From Myxococcota bacterium (GTDB lineage Bacteria; Myxococcota; XYA12-FULL-58-9; JALHOP01): DNA of 64,000 bases. The notes under the pieces were generated by a model. It was given only the letters and a program-made list of their open reading frames with translations, did not search any database and had not been told where the DNA came from. Where the stretch lies: NCBI GenBank assembly GCA_022842935.1, contig JALHOP010000002.1, positions 186,001-250,000 on the forward strand, given 5' to 3'. The position numbers and the translations under genes were made by a program. How positions within the stretch are numbered: the stretch's first letter is position 1; each line of letters starts with the position of its first letter. Below are positions 50,247 to 59,990 of the stretch, piece after piece.

Positions 50247-50307
50247 CCATAGCGCGCGTGCATCAAGCATGCGGGTCTCGGCCACCGAACCCCCGTACCG
50301 CCGGCGC

Positions 50308-51462
50308 TCAGACGTGCTTCGCGCAATACTCGGCGACGACTTGGATGACCCTGTCCTGGTCCGCGCCAGCAAGCGTGCTGTGGAACGGCAACCGGATGAG
50401 CCTCTCGGCCGCGCTTTCCACGACGGGACAGCTCCCCAGCCTGCCCCCGAGCTTCTGGCCCTCGGGCGAGAGGTGCAGCGGCACGTAGTGAAAGACGCTC
50501 CAGATCTTGCGCTCGCGCAGGTACTTGATGAGCGCGTCGCGATGCGCACCGGTTGGCATCTGCATGAAGAACAGATGGTAGGCTGGCTCACAGTACGCTG
50601 GAACGGTCGGTAGCTTGACGTCGTGTTTCGCCGCCACACCGGCAAGCTCGGTCATGTAGCGATTGAAGGCTTGCTTGCGGTGTGCTTGGGCAACCGCCGC
50701 GCCCTCGAGCTGCGCCGTGAGGTACGCCGCGAGCAGATCGGAAATGACGAAGCTCGAGCCGACGTCGACCCAGGTGTACTTGTCGACTTCACCACGGAAA
50801 AAAGCGCTTCGATTGGTGCCCTTCTCGCGCAAGATCTCGGCACGCGCCACGTAGCGGGTGTCGTTGAACGCGAGCGCCCCACCCTCTCCGCACGTGATGT
50901 TCTTGCTCTCATGAAAGCTCTGCGTCGCCATGGCCCCGAGGCTGCCGAGCGGCTTGCCCTTGTAGGTACCAAAGAGACCATGGGCGTTGTCCTCGAGGAC
51001 GACGCTACCGCTCGCCGCGGCTATCGCGTTGAGCGCATCCATTTCGCAACTGATGCCCGCGTAGTGCACGGGCACGATGACCTTGGTGCGCTGGCTAACG
51101 AGCGTCTCGACCTGAGTCTCGTCCAGGTTCAAGGTGTCCGGTCGCGAGTCCGCGAAAACGATCTTGGCCCCGCGTAGCGCGAAGGCGTTTGCGGTCGATG
51201 TAAACGTGAAGCTCGGAAGGATCACCTCGTCGCCGGGACCAACGTCGAGGAGTAGCGCCGCCATCTCGAGCGCATCGGTACAGGACGTGGTGAGCAAGAC
51301 ACGCTTTGCCTGAATGATGTCTTGCAGGAGCTTCTCTGCACGATGTGTAAATGGCCCGCCGCCAGCGACGCGACGCGCGTTGAGGGCTTGCAGGATATAC
51401 TCTGCGTCCTTCGCGGTTTGCGTGGGCCGGTGAAAGTCGATGCCATCGTAGGGCGCGTTCAT
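50308..51462 (-). CDS. wecE: DegT-family sugar aminotransferase, WecE/RffA type
   Basis: About 384 residues, PLP-dependent. LLTTSCTDALEMAALLL, HYAGISCEMDALNAI, VLEDNAHGLFGTYKGKPLGSLG and QSFHESKNITCGEGGAL (Lys of the Schiff base in HESKN) closely match dTDP-4-amino-4,6-dideoxygalactose transaminase. It would act on the dTDP-4-keto-6-deoxyglucose that RfbB makes. Start ATG 51462 lies in an ATGA overlap with the upstream methyltransferase. Last gene of the minus-strand operon glycosyltransferase, WbqC, methyltransferase, aminotransferase. Confidence 0.9.
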   Translation of the reverse strand: MNAPYDGIDFHRPTQTAKDAEYILQALNARRVAGGGPFTHRAEKLLQDIIQAKRVLLTTSCTDALEMAALLLDVGPGDEVILPSFTFTSTANAFALRGAKIVFADSRPDTLNLDETQVETLVSQRTKVIVPVHYAGISCEMDALNAIAAASGSVVLEDNAHGLFGTYKGKPLGSLGAMATQSFHESKNITCGEGGALAFNDTRYVARAEILREKGTNRSAFFRGEVDKYTWVDVGSSFVISDLLAAYLTAQLEGAAVAQAHRKQAFNRYMTELAGVAAKHDVKLPTVPAYCEPAYHLFFMQMPTGAHRDALIKYLRERKIWSVFHYVPLHLSPEGQKLGGRLGSCPVVESAAERLIRLPFHSTLAGADQDRVIQVVAEYCAKHV

Positions 51463-52076
51463 GGGGATGCCTTTCTTACGATGAGCGTGAAGTCCCAATG
51501 GCCGTAATCGTGCAGGAGTGCAACGTTCGGCGAAAGCTTTCGTTTTGCGAAGTCGAACAGATGGAGAGGGTCGGCGTAGAACAGATCGGCACGCTGCTTT
51601 GGCGGGTCCGAATAGCTGGTTAGGAAGGTTGCGGCGATGCCGCGGGTGGCTTTGGCGAACATGCGGCCGAGCTGGTCCTCGACATAAGCCCGCCAAGCGT
51701 CCACGGGCGTTTCCAGCCGGATGTTGAAGACGCCGCTCGCGACCACGAACTCGCACTCGGGGAGCTCGCTCTCGTCGCCGACGAACATTACACCAGGATG
51801 ATTGGTGCGGGCGCGCATGAGCGCGGCGGGCGTAATGTCGAAACCTACGTACGTAAAGGGCAACCCGAAGCGCTTGAGAAAGTCGTAGAGCGCGCCGTAG
51901 CCGCAGCCCCAGTCCGCGATCGTGAACGGTCCGTCATGGTCGCGAACGTTCATCACCTGAGCGAAGCGTACCTCTTGCGCCTGGGCGGTGTTCCAGTCGA
52001 CACCACGCGGCGATGACCCGTGCTCGTTCATGCGTCGTGCGAAATACGCACGCACGGCGTCCATGGGGTCGGTCAT
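51459..52076 (-). CDS. SAM-dependent methyltransferase
   Basis: About 205 residues from ATG 52076. Class I motif FTIADWGCGYGALYDFLKR (motif I), then YVGFDITPAALMRAR (motif II acidic residue) and CEFVVASGVFNI (post-motif). The end DYGHWDFTLIVRK is typical of small methyltransferases of polysaccharide loci. Coupled by ATGA overlaps to WbqC upstream and the aminotransferase downstream. Its target may be the amino group or a hydroxyl of the modified sugar; this is inferred. Confidence 0.83.
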   Translation of the reverse strand: MTDPMDAVRAYFARRMNEHGSSPRGVDWNTAQAQEVRFAQVMNVRDHDGPFTIADWGCGYGALYDFLKRFGLPFTYVGFDITPAALMRARTNHPGVMFVGDESELPECEFVVASGVFNIRLETPVDAWRAYVEDQLGRMFAKATRGIAATFLTSYSDPPKQRADLFYADPLHLFDFAKRKLSPNVALLHDYGHWDFTLIVRKASP

Positions 52077-52768
52077 GTTTCCCCGCCCCATATGTAACGG
52101 GGCGCCTCGGGGCCAGTCATGAAGAGCAGGTCGAAGATGGAAACCTGCGGGTCGAACGGCGGGTGGAGCTGCGGATATTCTGGATAGCCGTACGCTTGGT
52201 ACTCGAGCTCAATGCCCGCTTTCGCAAACAAGTCTTCCTCGACGTAGTCCTTGGCTGATGGCCCACTGATGTAATGGTCGCAACCGAAGTGCTTGACGAT
52301 GTTGACCAATCGCTCGGTCGGTGCGCCACCGATACGTAGCTCGGAGGAGCGCGCGAACTTGGTCTTCGAGCCGAGCTCCCGACAGAGGGCTTCTGTAAGA
52401 CCGATGGTCAAGTCGGCCAGGTACTCGGGGCGGGCCTCGTAGGCCTTCTCGAGGATACCGATATAGCGATCGAAGAAGGGCGCCTTGCGATACGCTTGCC
52501 GGATGGTCGCGAGATGTTTGTCAGCGAAGCGCGCCGTCCAGTCGATGGTGATCTCACGAATCTCGCGGCCCTGATCGATGGTGCCCTTGGCATGAACAGG
52601 CACCGTGAGCCATTGCGTGCCATTTGCGGTCTTGACGCGGTTGCGATTGCGCCAGCCATGTTTGTCGTATTGGACATCGTCGTAAAAGACGAACACGTCG
52701 GCGCGGTGCACCTGGTGGAAGTAGCCCCGCCAAGCGATGAACGAAGGCTGCAGGATGACGCACTTCAC
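52073..52768 (-). CDS. wbqC: WbqC-family protein
   Basis: 231 residues. Opens MKCVILQPSFIAWRGYFHQVHRADVFVFYDDVQYDKHGWRNRN, the clear WbqC signature, followed by TVPVHAKG and HYISGPSAKDYV. The family is common in O-antigen loci and is often next to DegT aminotransferases. A role in acylating or modifying the amino sugar is suspected but not established. Linked by 4-base overlaps on both sides. Confidence 0.9.
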   Translation of the reverse strand: MKCVILQPSFIAWRGYFHQVHRADVFVFYDDVQYDKHGWRNRNRVKTANGTQWLTVPVHAKGTIDQGREIREITIDWTARFADKHLATIRQAYRKAPFFDRYIGILEKAYEARPEYLADLTIGLTEALCRELGSKTKFARSSELRIGGAPTERLVNIVKHFGCDHYISGPSAKDYVEEDLFAKAGIELEYQAYGYPEYPQLHPPFDPQVSIFDLLFMTGPEAPRYIWGGET

Positions 52769-53673
52769 GGCGATTTGCTCTCGCGGCGAACGGCGTAGGG
52801 CACGCGATCCCAGCTGCGTTCGACCAGGCGCCCGACGTATTCGCCGAGGACGCCGATGGCGCAGAGCTGGACGCCGCTAAAGAGAGCGACGGCGGCGACG
52901 ATGGCGAAGACCGGCCAGTTCACCGGCACGAAGAGCGCGGCGATACCGCTCGCGATGCCGACCATGACCGAGAGCAAGCCGAGAACAACCGACAGGCGGA
53001 GCGGCGTGACGCTGTAGCTCGTGATGAGTCGGAAGGCGACGCGGATGAGGGCTGCGATGTCGTAGTTCGACTGGCCGTACTTGCGGGCGGCGTGCTGGAC
53101 CTCGATGGAGGTGAGCTTCGTGGTCCCCGAGGCAAGCATCGCGTCGAGGATGACGAACTGGCCTGGCGCGGGGGGAAAAGCGTCGCGCAGCAACGATCGA
53201 AAGGCGCGGAACGAGCCAACGTCCTGGTGCGAGCCACCACCGGTGAGCCAGGCAAGCGCCCACTTGATGGCGCGTGAGCCGGTGCGACGGACGAAACCAC
53301 GACGGACCTTCTTCTCGCGACCGTAGACCAGGTCGACGTTGTCGTTCAAAGCGGACAGGAGCTTTGGGATCTCCTCAGGCGGATGCTGTAGGTCGTCGTC
53401 CATCGTGACGATGACGTCGTGCTTGGCGGAGTAGACGCCCGCTAGCAGCGCGTTGTGTTGGCCATAGTTGCGCATCAGGTCGATGCCGCGAACGAAAGCG
53501 TACTTCTGCGACAGCTGCTCGATGACCTGCCAGCTGTTGTCAGGGCTACCGTCGTTGACCAACACCAGCTCGTAGTCTTTCGCGACGGTCGGGAGGACCG
53601 CGTTCAAACGCTCGGCAAGCTCGGGAATGGAGGGCGCGCCACGATAGACCGGCACGACGACGGAGACATTCAT
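52765..53673 (-). CDS. Family 2 glycosyltransferase, GtrB/ArnC-like membrane type
   Basis: 302 residues. SVVVPVYRGAPSIPELAERLN, LVLVNDGSPDNSW, RNYGQHNALLAG and VTMDDDLQHPPEEIPKLL are the hallmarks of polyprenyl-phosphate sugar transferases. Two C-terminal membrane helices (LSVVLGLLSVMVGIASGIAALFV and PVFAIVAAVALFSGVQLCAIGVLGEY). It loads a sugar onto undecaprenyl phosphate at the inner membrane. First gene of the four-gene operon; ATGA overlap with wbqC. The 114 bases upstream hold its promoter and a CAGCTAGCTG palindrome (53707-53716). Confidence 0.9.
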   Translation of the reverse strand: MNVSVVVPVYRGAPSIPELAERLNAVLPTVAKDYELVLVNDGSPDNSWQVIEQLSQKYAFVRGIDLMRNYGQHNALLAGVYSAKHDVIVTMDDDLQHPPEEIPKLLSALNDNVDLVYGREKKVRRGFVRRTGSRAIKWALAWLTGGGSHQDVGSFRAFRSLLRDAFPPAPGQFVILDAMLASGTTKLTSIEVQHAARKYGQSNYDIAALIRVAFRLITSYSVTPLRLSVVLGLLSVMVGIASGIAALFVPVNWPVFAIVAAVALFSGVQLCAIGVLGEYVGRLVERSWDRVPYAVRRESKSP

Positions 53674-53787
53674 CGCGTCAGGGGCGATAGCATGAGGAGC
53701 GTCCGTCAGCTAGCTGGCTGCTCAGAGCGGCCGAAATACGGCGATCCAGGCGGCCCAGACGAGCTTTGCACACCAGAATCGCGTTCG

Positions 53788-55128
53788 CTAAGTCAACGCC
53801 GACAGTGCGGAGAGGATCGACACGAAACCACAGATCGCGAGCACGCAGAATCCTATCCAACGAGCGGGTTCATCGGTCGAGTCGCTGATGTCGGCGAGGT
53901 AGAGACTGAGGATGGGGATGACCGCGAAAACATATCGCCCTTGAGCCTGAAAGTCGAATGTCCAGGCTCGCCAAAACGCAGCGCCTACGGTGGCCGCGAT
54001 CATCAGCAGGCTCACTGCCCCGAGGAGCCCGTGACCGGGGAGCTGCATGCGCCTGCGTTTCCTTAACGCCAGCGCGATCAACGCTATAGAGGACAAAGCC
54101 TGAATGCCATTGACGCGCTTAGGACTGAAGATGTCCATCGAGCCGTACACACCGAAGAAGCTGCGGTAGGTCAGCTCGCCCCACTTCCAGGGTCGCGAGA
54201 ACATTGCGCGCGCGGAGACGCCGCGCTCCCGTAAAGCGAGGCCTAGGTAGGCTTTGCCGGAGGCGATGTCGCTGGGCTTGAAGCCCGGCGCCGCGAGCTC
54301 TTCCCGGAGTGCTTCGAAACGGCCATCACGGTCCAAGCCGTTTTTGACCACGTCGGTGACCAGAAATGGGCCGGCAACCACAGCGCCGGCAGCCAAGACC
54401 ATCCCGGTCCGCCGCAGCGCGACCTTGGCCTCGCCGAGGCGCCACAAGATTACGAGACAGTAGACCACCGCAAACAAGGCGAACGTCATGTAGTTCATCT
54501 TGCTGAGCGCTAGTGCGCCGAAACAGACACCCAGCAACACGCCGCCAACGAGAGGCTTGCCCGTTTCCAGGAACCTACGTGCCAAGGTTTTTGGCGCGCC
54601 GAGTTGCAGCACGAGCAGAGAGGCGACCGCGTAACTGAATGCGTCTGCGCTGAAGTACGTGAACACGTACCAAACTTGCGGTGTGAGACCGACAAGCAGA
54701 ATTGCCCACGGCGCGCGGCGCGCTTCCCGAAGAGCGCAAAGCACGAGCAAGGCCCAGAGGCCCACACAGAAGCCGCGGAAAGCGAGCCACCGCGTCTCGT
54801 CGCTCACGAACGTCAGCTTGGACGCTTTAGCAAACAAGAGGTAGGCGGCCTGCGGCGGCCAAAGCATGAAATACGAAACGCCGTGTACACCAGCGTATGG
54901 CGCGAGGCCGGAGCCGATCGGCGGCGGTAACCAATGGTCGAGGTAGTGGCTTGCCGTGGTGACGTGCAGGGTCTCATCGGGGAAGGTGTTGAGCCCCGCC
55001 TTCCAGGCAACCATCGCGACCACGGGAATGGTCAGGGCGACGAGCGCGAGAGCTGCGACGCGCGCCACACCAGTCCAAGGCGAGTCGGCCGAGGTCGTAC
55101 GCAGCCAGAGCTCGGAGATGGGCGCCAA
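53788..55128 (-). CDS. DUF2142-like multi-pass membrane protein
   Basis: 446 residues with about ten membrane helices. The first outer loop carries FPDETLHVTTASHYLDHWLPPP, the PDExxH type motif of DUF2142/GT-C fold membrane proteins. Next come YFMLWPPQAAYLLF and HVFTYFSADAF-like loops (YVFTYFSADAFSYAV). Family members are suspected polyprenyl-phosphate-dependent glycosyltransferases. Divergent from the methyltransferase at 55.2 kb, with 95 bases between. The assignment is moderate. Confidence 0.75.
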   Translation of the reverse strand: MAPISELWLRTTSADSPWTGVARVAALALVALTIPVVAMVAWKAGLNTFPDETLHVTTASHYLDHWLPPPIGSGLAPYAGVHGVSYFMLWPPQAAYLLFAKASKLTFVSDETRWLAFRGFCVGLWALLVLCALREARRAPWAILLVGLTPQVWYVFTYFSADAFSYAVASLLVLQLGAPKTLARRFLETGKPLVGGVLLGVCFGALALSKMNYMTFALFAVVYCLVILWRLGEAKVALRRTGMVLAAGAVVAGPFLVTDVVKNGLDRDGRFEALREELAAPGFKPSDIASGKAYLGLALRERGVSARAMFSRPWKWGELTYRSFFGVYGSMDIFSPKRVNGIQALSSIALIALALRKRRRMQLPGHGLLGAVSLLMIAATVGAAFWRAWTFDFQAQGRYVFAVIPILSLYLADISDSTDEPARWIGFCVLAICGFVSILSALSALT

Positions 55129-55223
55129 GCGGGGGCGGTCATACGTCCACCCGAGAGGGCTCGCAAGCGAAACGCGAGCACGCTTGACGGCGCGAAAGAA
55201 CTCCGGCTCTTGTGCGCCGGCCC

Positions 55224-55811
55224 ATGACCTCGACCGGTTTCGCCTATGCGCACCCTTGGACCTATAGCGCCATTATGCGCGTTCTGCATTGGGGCGAGTT
55301 CGAGACGCGCTACAGCGCAGTCGCCGAGCACGTTCCGGCCGGGGCGTCGGTGGTCGATCTCTGCTGTGGAGACGCCGCGCTCGCAGCCAGGATTCCGCAA
55401 GCAAAGAGCTATCTCGGCCTCGACGCGAATCAGCGCTTCATCGACCACGCCAAACGACGCGGAATCGATGCGCGCCTATGGGATGCGCGCACGATGCCGA
55501 TTCCGCAAGCCGACATCGTGGTCATCCAGAGTAGCCTTTACCAATTTCATCCCGAGGACGCGGACTTGGTGCGCAAGGCGTTCGCCGCCGCGACGCAGCG
55601 TGTCGTCATCGCCGAGCCAGTCGTCAACTGGGCGACGCACGGAAAGCCCTGGCAGAAATTTTTAGCCCGACGTATGACGCGCGTCTCTGGACGCAAGTTT
55701 GATTTCCGTCACGACGAAGCGACCCTCGAAGCACTGGTGCGCACGCTGCCTTCGCGACGGGTCGACATGAAACGGGCGGGTCGTGATCTCGTCATCGCCA
55801 TCGACAAGTAG
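55224..55811 (+). CDS. Small SAM-dependent methyltransferase
   Basis: About 195 residues from ATG 55224. Motif I is VVDLCCGDAALAARI, acidic motif II LGLDANQRFIDHAKRRG and motif III ADIVVIQSSLYQF. A C-terminal cap (RVSGRKFDFRHDEATL). Overlaps the following glycosyltransferase by 29 bases if that starts at GTG 55783. First gene of the plus-strand polysaccharide operon that runs to the window end. The substrate may be a lipid carrier or sugar; unknown. Confidence 0.82.
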   Translation: MTSTGFAYAHPWTYSAIMRVLHWGEFETRYSAVAEHVPAGASVVDLCCGDAALAARIPQAKSYLGLDANQRFIDHAKRRGIDARLWDARTMPIPQADIVVIQSSLYQFHPEDADLVRKAFAAATQRVVIAEPVVNWATHGKPWQKFLARRMTRVSGRKFDFRHDEATLEALVRTLPSRRVDMKRAGRDLVIAIDK

Positions 55812-56538
55812 CAGTGCCCCCGAGGTGTCGCTGATCTTCCCTTGCTACCGGGAGGAGCCGCACCTCGAGCGCAATGTCGAGCGAGTGCTTAAGCTGGCGC
55901 TCGGAACGGGTTGGCGGTTCGAAATCATTCTCGTCGATGATAAAAGTCCGGACGCCACTGCCGAAGTGGCCCAGCGCCTCGTCGATAAGCACCCCGCCTA
56001 TATCCGCGCTGTCTTTCACGACCGCAATCGCGGACGTGGCGCCGCCGTGATGACCGGCGTTGCCGAAGCCAAAGGGACGATCCTCGGCTTCTTCGACATC
56101 GACCTCGAAGTGGCACCGGACTACATGGTCCCTTGCGTTCACGAGGTCCGAGACGGGGGCGCGCTGGTTGTTGGGGCACGCCACTACGCTGCGGCTAAAA
56201 CCCCGGTTCGAACCATCTTGTCGCGTTCGTACAGGATGCTCGCCTACGTGGTTCTCGGTATCCCCACGCAGATCGACTCGGAGAGCGGTTACAAGTTCTT
56301 CTCTCGGGCAGCCATCGAGGCCGTGGCGCCCAGCTTCGAGCACACCGGGTGGTTCTGGGACACCGAGATCGTCTACCGCTTCGTCAAAGCCGGATACGAC
56401 GTCCGCAGCATCCCATGCGAGTTCATCCGCGACGCCTCGAAACGCTCCACGGTCCGCATTGTGCACGACTCGCTGGAGTACGCCCAAGCCTTGCGGAAAT
56501 TCGCCCGCAAACACGGCCGTTTGCGTAGCGCTCAGTAG
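55783..56538 (+). CDS. Family 2 glycosyltransferase, dolichol-phosphate mannose synthase-like
   Basis: 251 residues from GTG 55783; GTG 55825 would give 237 and avoid the overlap. SLIFPCYREEPHLERNVERVL, ILVDDKSPDAT, FHDRNRGRGAAVMTGVAEAKG and FFDIDLEVAPDY (the DxD site) are DPM-like. GYKFFSRAAIEAV and FWDTEIVYRFVKAGYDV close the fold. There are no membrane helices, unlike the 52.8 kb enzyme. It probably makes a polyprenyl-phosphate sugar or adds a chain residue. Confidence 0.85.
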   Translation: MISSSPSTSSSAPEVSLIFPCYREEPHLERNVERVLKLALGTGWRFEIILVDDKSPDATAEVAQRLVDKHPAYIRAVFHDRNRGRGAAVMTGVAEAKGTILGFFDIDLEVAPDYMVPCVHEVRDGGALVVGARHYAAAKTPVRTILSRSYRMLAYVVLGIPTQIDSESGYKFFSRAAIEAVAPSFEHTGWFWDTEIVYRFVKAGYDVRSIPCEFIRDASKRSTVRIVHDSLEYAQALRKFARKHGRLRSAQ

Positions 56539-56591
56539 CCACCTCCGGCTCTCGACGCCGTGCAGAGGCTCTGATAGAGGCGCGCCGGATC

Positions 56592-57164
56592 GTGCAAGTA
56601 ACCGCCCAGGCAATCCCTGACGTCAAGCTCGTGACTCTGCGTCGCCATGGGGACGACCGCGGATTTTTTTCTGAGACCTTCAGCGCCCGCCTGCTCGCCG
56701 AGGGTGGCATCTCAGAGAGTTTCGTTCAGGACAATCATTCCTGGTCGCGCGAGAAACACACCGTTCGTGGGCTCCACCTTCAGCTCGCGCCGATGGCACA
56801 GGGCAAGCTCGTGCGGGTACCGCGCGGGCGCATTCTCGATGTCGCCGTGGACGTCCGTCGCGGTTCACCGACCTTCGGGAAGTACGTAGCGGTGGAGATC
56901 TCGGCCGAGGCGTGGAACGCGCTCTACATCCCGCCTGGCTTTGCCCACGGGCTCTGCACGCTCGAGCCGAACACCGAGGTGCTCTACAAGTGCACCAACT
57001 ACTACTCGCCCGAGCACGAGCGAGGCGTTCTCTGGCACGACCCAGCCCTCGGGATCGCCTGGCCGGTGAAGCCCGAGGAGGCACATCTGTCGGCGAAAGA
57101 CCGCGTGTACCCAAAGCTCGCGGACGCTCCGACCTTCTTCAACTACGTACCGGAGGCTCGCTAG
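56592..57164 (+). CDS. rfbC: dTDP-4-dehydrorhamnose 3,5-epimerase
   Basis: Third step of dTDP-L-rhamnose synthesis. 190 residues, GTG start. DDRGFFSETF, QDNHSWSREKHTVRGLHLQ (catalytic His62), YIPPGFAHGLCTL, YKCTNYYSPEHERGVLWHDPALGIAWP are all RmlC hallmarks. Three bases ahead of rfbB. Order here is C-B-D-A. Confidence 0.96.
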   Translation: MQVTAQAIPDVKLVTLRRHGDDRGFFSETFSARLLAEGGISESFVQDNHSWSREKHTVRGLHLQLAPMAQGKLVRVPRGRILDVAVDVRRGSPTFGKYVAVEISAEAWNALYIPPGFAHGLCTLEPNTEVLYKCTNYYSPEHERGVLWHDPALGIAWPVKPEEAHLSAKDRVYPKLADAPTFFNYVPEAR

Positions 57165-57167
57165 CCT

Positions 57168-58208
57168 ATGCGTATTCTCGTCACCGGCGGCGCAGGTTTC
57201 ATCGGCTCGGCGCTTTGCCGTCACCTGATCAGCGACACCGCCCATGAGGTCGTGAACCTCGACAAGCTCACCTATGCGGCTAACCTCGACTCGTTGAAGT
57301 CTCTGGACGGCAATCCGCGCTACCGGTTCGTCAAAGCGGACATCTGCGATCGGGCCGCGGTCGACGCGGTGTTTCGCGAGCACAAGCCAGACGGCATCAT
57401 TCACCTCGCGGCCGAGTCACATGTCGACCGGTCCATCGATGGCCCGGGCGAGTTCATCAAGACCAACATCGTCGGCACGTATACGCTGCTCGACATCGCC
57501 AACGCCTACGTGCGCGACGGCCACAAGAGCTTCCGCTTTCATCACGTCTCGACCGACGAGGTTTACGGCTCGCTCGGTGACACGGGTGAGTTTACTGAAG
57601 AGACGCCTTACGCGCCCAACTCGCCCTATTCCGCGAGCAAGGCGTCCTCTGACCATCTCGCGCGCGCCTGGCATCACACGTTCCACCTGCCGGTCGTGAT
57701 GACGAACTGCTCGAACAACTACGGGCCCTTCCAGTTCCCCGAGAAGCTCATCCCGCTCGTTCTGCTACGCGGTCTCGAGGGCAAAGAACTGCCGGTCTAC
57801 GGTAAGGGCGACAACGTTCGCGACTGGCTCTACGTTGACGACCATGCGCGCGCGCTGGCGCTCGTGTTCGAGAAGGGCGTCGACGGCGAGAAGTACAACG
57901 TCGGCGGCCACAACGAAGTCGCGAATATCAAGGTTGTCGAGACCATCTGTGCGCTCCTCGACGAGCTTGCCCCGAAGGCCTTCAAGCACCGGGATCTGAT
58001 TCGCTTCGTCCAAGACCGGCCGGGCCACGACAAGCGCTATGCAATCGACGCATCCAAGATAGAACGCGAGCTCGGCTGGAAGCCGCGCGAGACCTTCGAG
58101 ACCGGCTTGAAGGCGACGGTTGCCTGGTACCTGGAGAATCGCTGGTGGTGGGAAGCAATCCAGGCGCGCTACTCCGGCCAGCGGCTGGGGCTTGCGAAGA
58201 AGGCTTGA
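57168..58208 (+). CDS. rfbB: dTDP-glucose 4,6-dehydratase
   Basis: Second step: dTDP-glucose to dTDP-4-keto-6-deoxyglucose. 346 residues, extended [21 protein letters not shown] (NAD site), [24 protein letters not shown] and [18 protein letters not shown] (YxxxK) are clear. [18 protein letters not shown] and [12 protein letters not shown] complete the RmlB signature. The product could feed both rhamnose and, through the WecE-type enzyme, an amino sugar. The stop overlaps rfbD (TGATG). Confidence 0.97.
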   Translation: MRILVTGGAGFIGSALCRHLISDTAHEVVNLDKLTYAANLDSLKSLDGNPRYRFVKADICDRAAVDAVFREHKPDGIIHLAAESHVDRSIDGPGEFIKTNIVGTYTLLDIANAYVRDGHKSFRFHHVSTDEVYGSLGDTGEFTEETPYAPNSPYSASKASSDHLARAWHHTFHLPVVMTNCSNNYGPFQFPEKLIPLVLLRGLEGKELPVYGKGDNVRDWLYVDDHARALALVFEKGVDGEKYNVGGHNEVANIKVVETICALLDELAPKAFKHRDLIRFVQDRPGHDKRYAIDASKIERELGWKPRETFETGLKATVAWYLENRWWWEAIQARYSGQRLGLAKKA

Positions 58209-59086
58209 TGCGGCGCGCCCTCCTGCTCGGGTCCACAGGGCAACTCGGCACATCGTTGCTCCGCGCACGTTGGCCCCAGGGCTGGGAGCCTGTCGTTGCG
58301 CCGCTCGATGTCTACGATATGGCTCTGCCTGAGCGTCTCGAGGGCCAGGTCGCGGAGGCCAGGCCCGACGCGGTCTTGAACGCGGCGGCCTACACTGCCG
58401 TCGACAAAGCCGAAAGCGAGCCGGAGCTCGCGGAGAGAATCAACGCCGCAGCGCCCGCGGCTCTGGCACGCGTGGCGGCGAAGCTTTGCATCCCGCTGCT
58501 GCACGTTTCGACCGACTACGTGTTCGACGGCGAGCTCGAAGGCCGTGAGTACAAGGAAGACGACCCTGTGGCGCCGCTCAGCGTGTACGGTCGCACCAAG
58601 GAAAGTGGCGAGCGCGCAGTGCGCACAGCGCCGAAGCACTTCATCATCCGCACGTCATGGGTCTATTCGGCCACCGGCGCTAACTTCTTGAAGACAATGC
58701 TTCGTTTGGGCCGCGATCGCGCGGAGCTGCGCGTCGTTTCCGACCAGCTTGGCAGACCAACGGAGGCCTTCGAGCTTGCCCGCGTGATGCTCAGCCTGCT
58801 TTCGTTCGCTAAAGATGACGCATACGGAACCTACCACTATGCGGGAGGCAAGGCGCTGAGCTGGCACGCCTTTGCCGAGGCCATATTCGCGTGTGCCGCC
58901 CGCCATGGCTATCGCGCGCCGCGTGTCGTACCGATAGCGACGCACGAATATCCCACCGCCGCGGTGCGTCCGAAGAACTCGCGCCTCGACGGCTCGAAGC
59001 TCTTGGCGCGCTTCGGCATCAAGCAACACGACTTCGACGGTCCGCTCGAACGCTGCGTGACCGAGCTTCTCAAGGAGCAATCATGA
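58208..59086 (+). CDS. rfbD: dTDP-4-dehydrorhamnose reductase
   Basis: Last step of dTDP-L-rhamnose synthesis, NAD(P)H-dependent. About 292 residues from ATG 58208. [46 protein letters not shown] and [12 protein letters not shown] (YxxxK) fit Rml[15 protein letters not shown] and [12 protein letters not shown] near the end are also typical. ATGA overlap with rfbA. Confidence 0.96.
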   Translation: MRRALLLGSTGQLGTSLLRARWPQGWEPVVAPLDVYDMALPERLEGQVAEARPDAVLNAAAYTAVDKAESEPELAERINAAAPAALARVAAKLCIPLLHVSTDYVFDGELEGREYKEDDPVAPLSVYGRTKESGERAVRTAPKHFIIRTSWVYSATGANFLKTMLRLGRDRAELRVVSDQLGRPTEAFELARVMLSLLSFAKDDAYGTYHYAGGKALSWHAFAEAIFACAARHGYRAPRVVPIATHEYPTAAVRPKNSRLDGSKLLARFGIKQHDFDGPLERCVTELLKEQS

Positions 59087-59988
59087 AAGGGATCGTGCTC
59101 GCCGGTGGTACCGGCTCGCGGCTGTTTCCGGTGACCATGGCGGTGAGCAAGCAGCTTCTGCCAGTCTACGACAAGCCGATGATCTACTACCCGCTATCCA
59201 CCCTCATGCTGGCGGGCATTCGCGACATCCTGGTCATCACGACGCCGCACGACCGCGAGCAGTTCGAACGTCTTCTAGGCGACGGTAGCCAGTGGGGCAT
59301 CCGTTTGAGCTACGCGGCGCAACCCAAGCCCAACGGCCTCGCGGAAGCCTTCATCATCGGCGCTGAATTCGTCGCCGGTGAGCCATGCGCGCTCATCCTC
59401 GGGGACAACATCTATCACGGCCACGGCATGCCGACGCTCCTGCGTGAGGCCAAGAAAAAAGCAGTGTCGGGCGCGACCGTTTTCGCGTACTGGGTGCGTG
59501 ACCCCGAGCGCTACGGCGTAGTGAGCTTCGACGCCAAAGGCGTTGCCGACACCATAGAAGAGAAGCCTCAGCAGCCGCGATCGAACTGGGCGGTTACCGG
59601 CCTGTACTTCTATGATGCAAGCGTCACCGCACTGGCGAAGAACCTCAAGCCATCCAAGCGCGGCGAGCTCGAGATTACGGACCTCAATCGCTTGTACCTC
59701 GAATCGAAGAAGTTGCGCGTCGAGCTCCTCGGGCGCGGCTTTGCGTGGCTCGACACGGGTACGACCGAGAGCATGGTCGAAGCGACCGAGTTCGTCCGTG
59801 TCGTCGAGCACCGCCAGGGCTTGAAGATCGCGTGCCTCGAGGAGGTCGCCTATCGCTCGAAGTGGATCACGCGCGCACAGCTCGAAGAGCGCGCCACTGC
59901 GCTCGGCAAGAACTCTTATGCGACCTATGTACGCGAGGTCGCGAACACCGATGAGAGCCGCGCTGCACCTGGCAGCTGGAGCGAGTAG
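59083..59988 (+). CDS. rfbA: Glucose-1-phosphate thymidylyltransferase
   Basis: First step: dTTP plus glucose-1-phosphate to dTDP-glucose. 301 residues. [61 protein letters not shown] and [14 protein letters not shown] are the RmlA signature. ATG 59083 lies inside the rfbD overlap. Length and motifs show an intact enzyme. Confidence 0.97.
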   Translation: MKGIVLAGGTGSRLFPVTMAVSKQLLPVYDKPMIYYPLSTLMLAGIRDILVITTPHDREQFERLLGDGSQWGIRLSYAAQPKPNGLAEAFIIGAEFVAGEPCALILGDNIYHGHGMPTLLREAKKKAVSGATVFAYWVRDPERYGVVSFDAKGVADTIEEKPQQPRSNWAVTGLYFYDASVTALAKNLKPSKRGELEITDLNRLYLESKKLRVELLGRGFAWLDTGTTESMVEATEFVRVVEHRQGLKIACLEEVAYRSKWITRAQLEERATALGKNSYATYVREVANTDESRAAPGSWSE

Positions 59989-59990
59989 CG

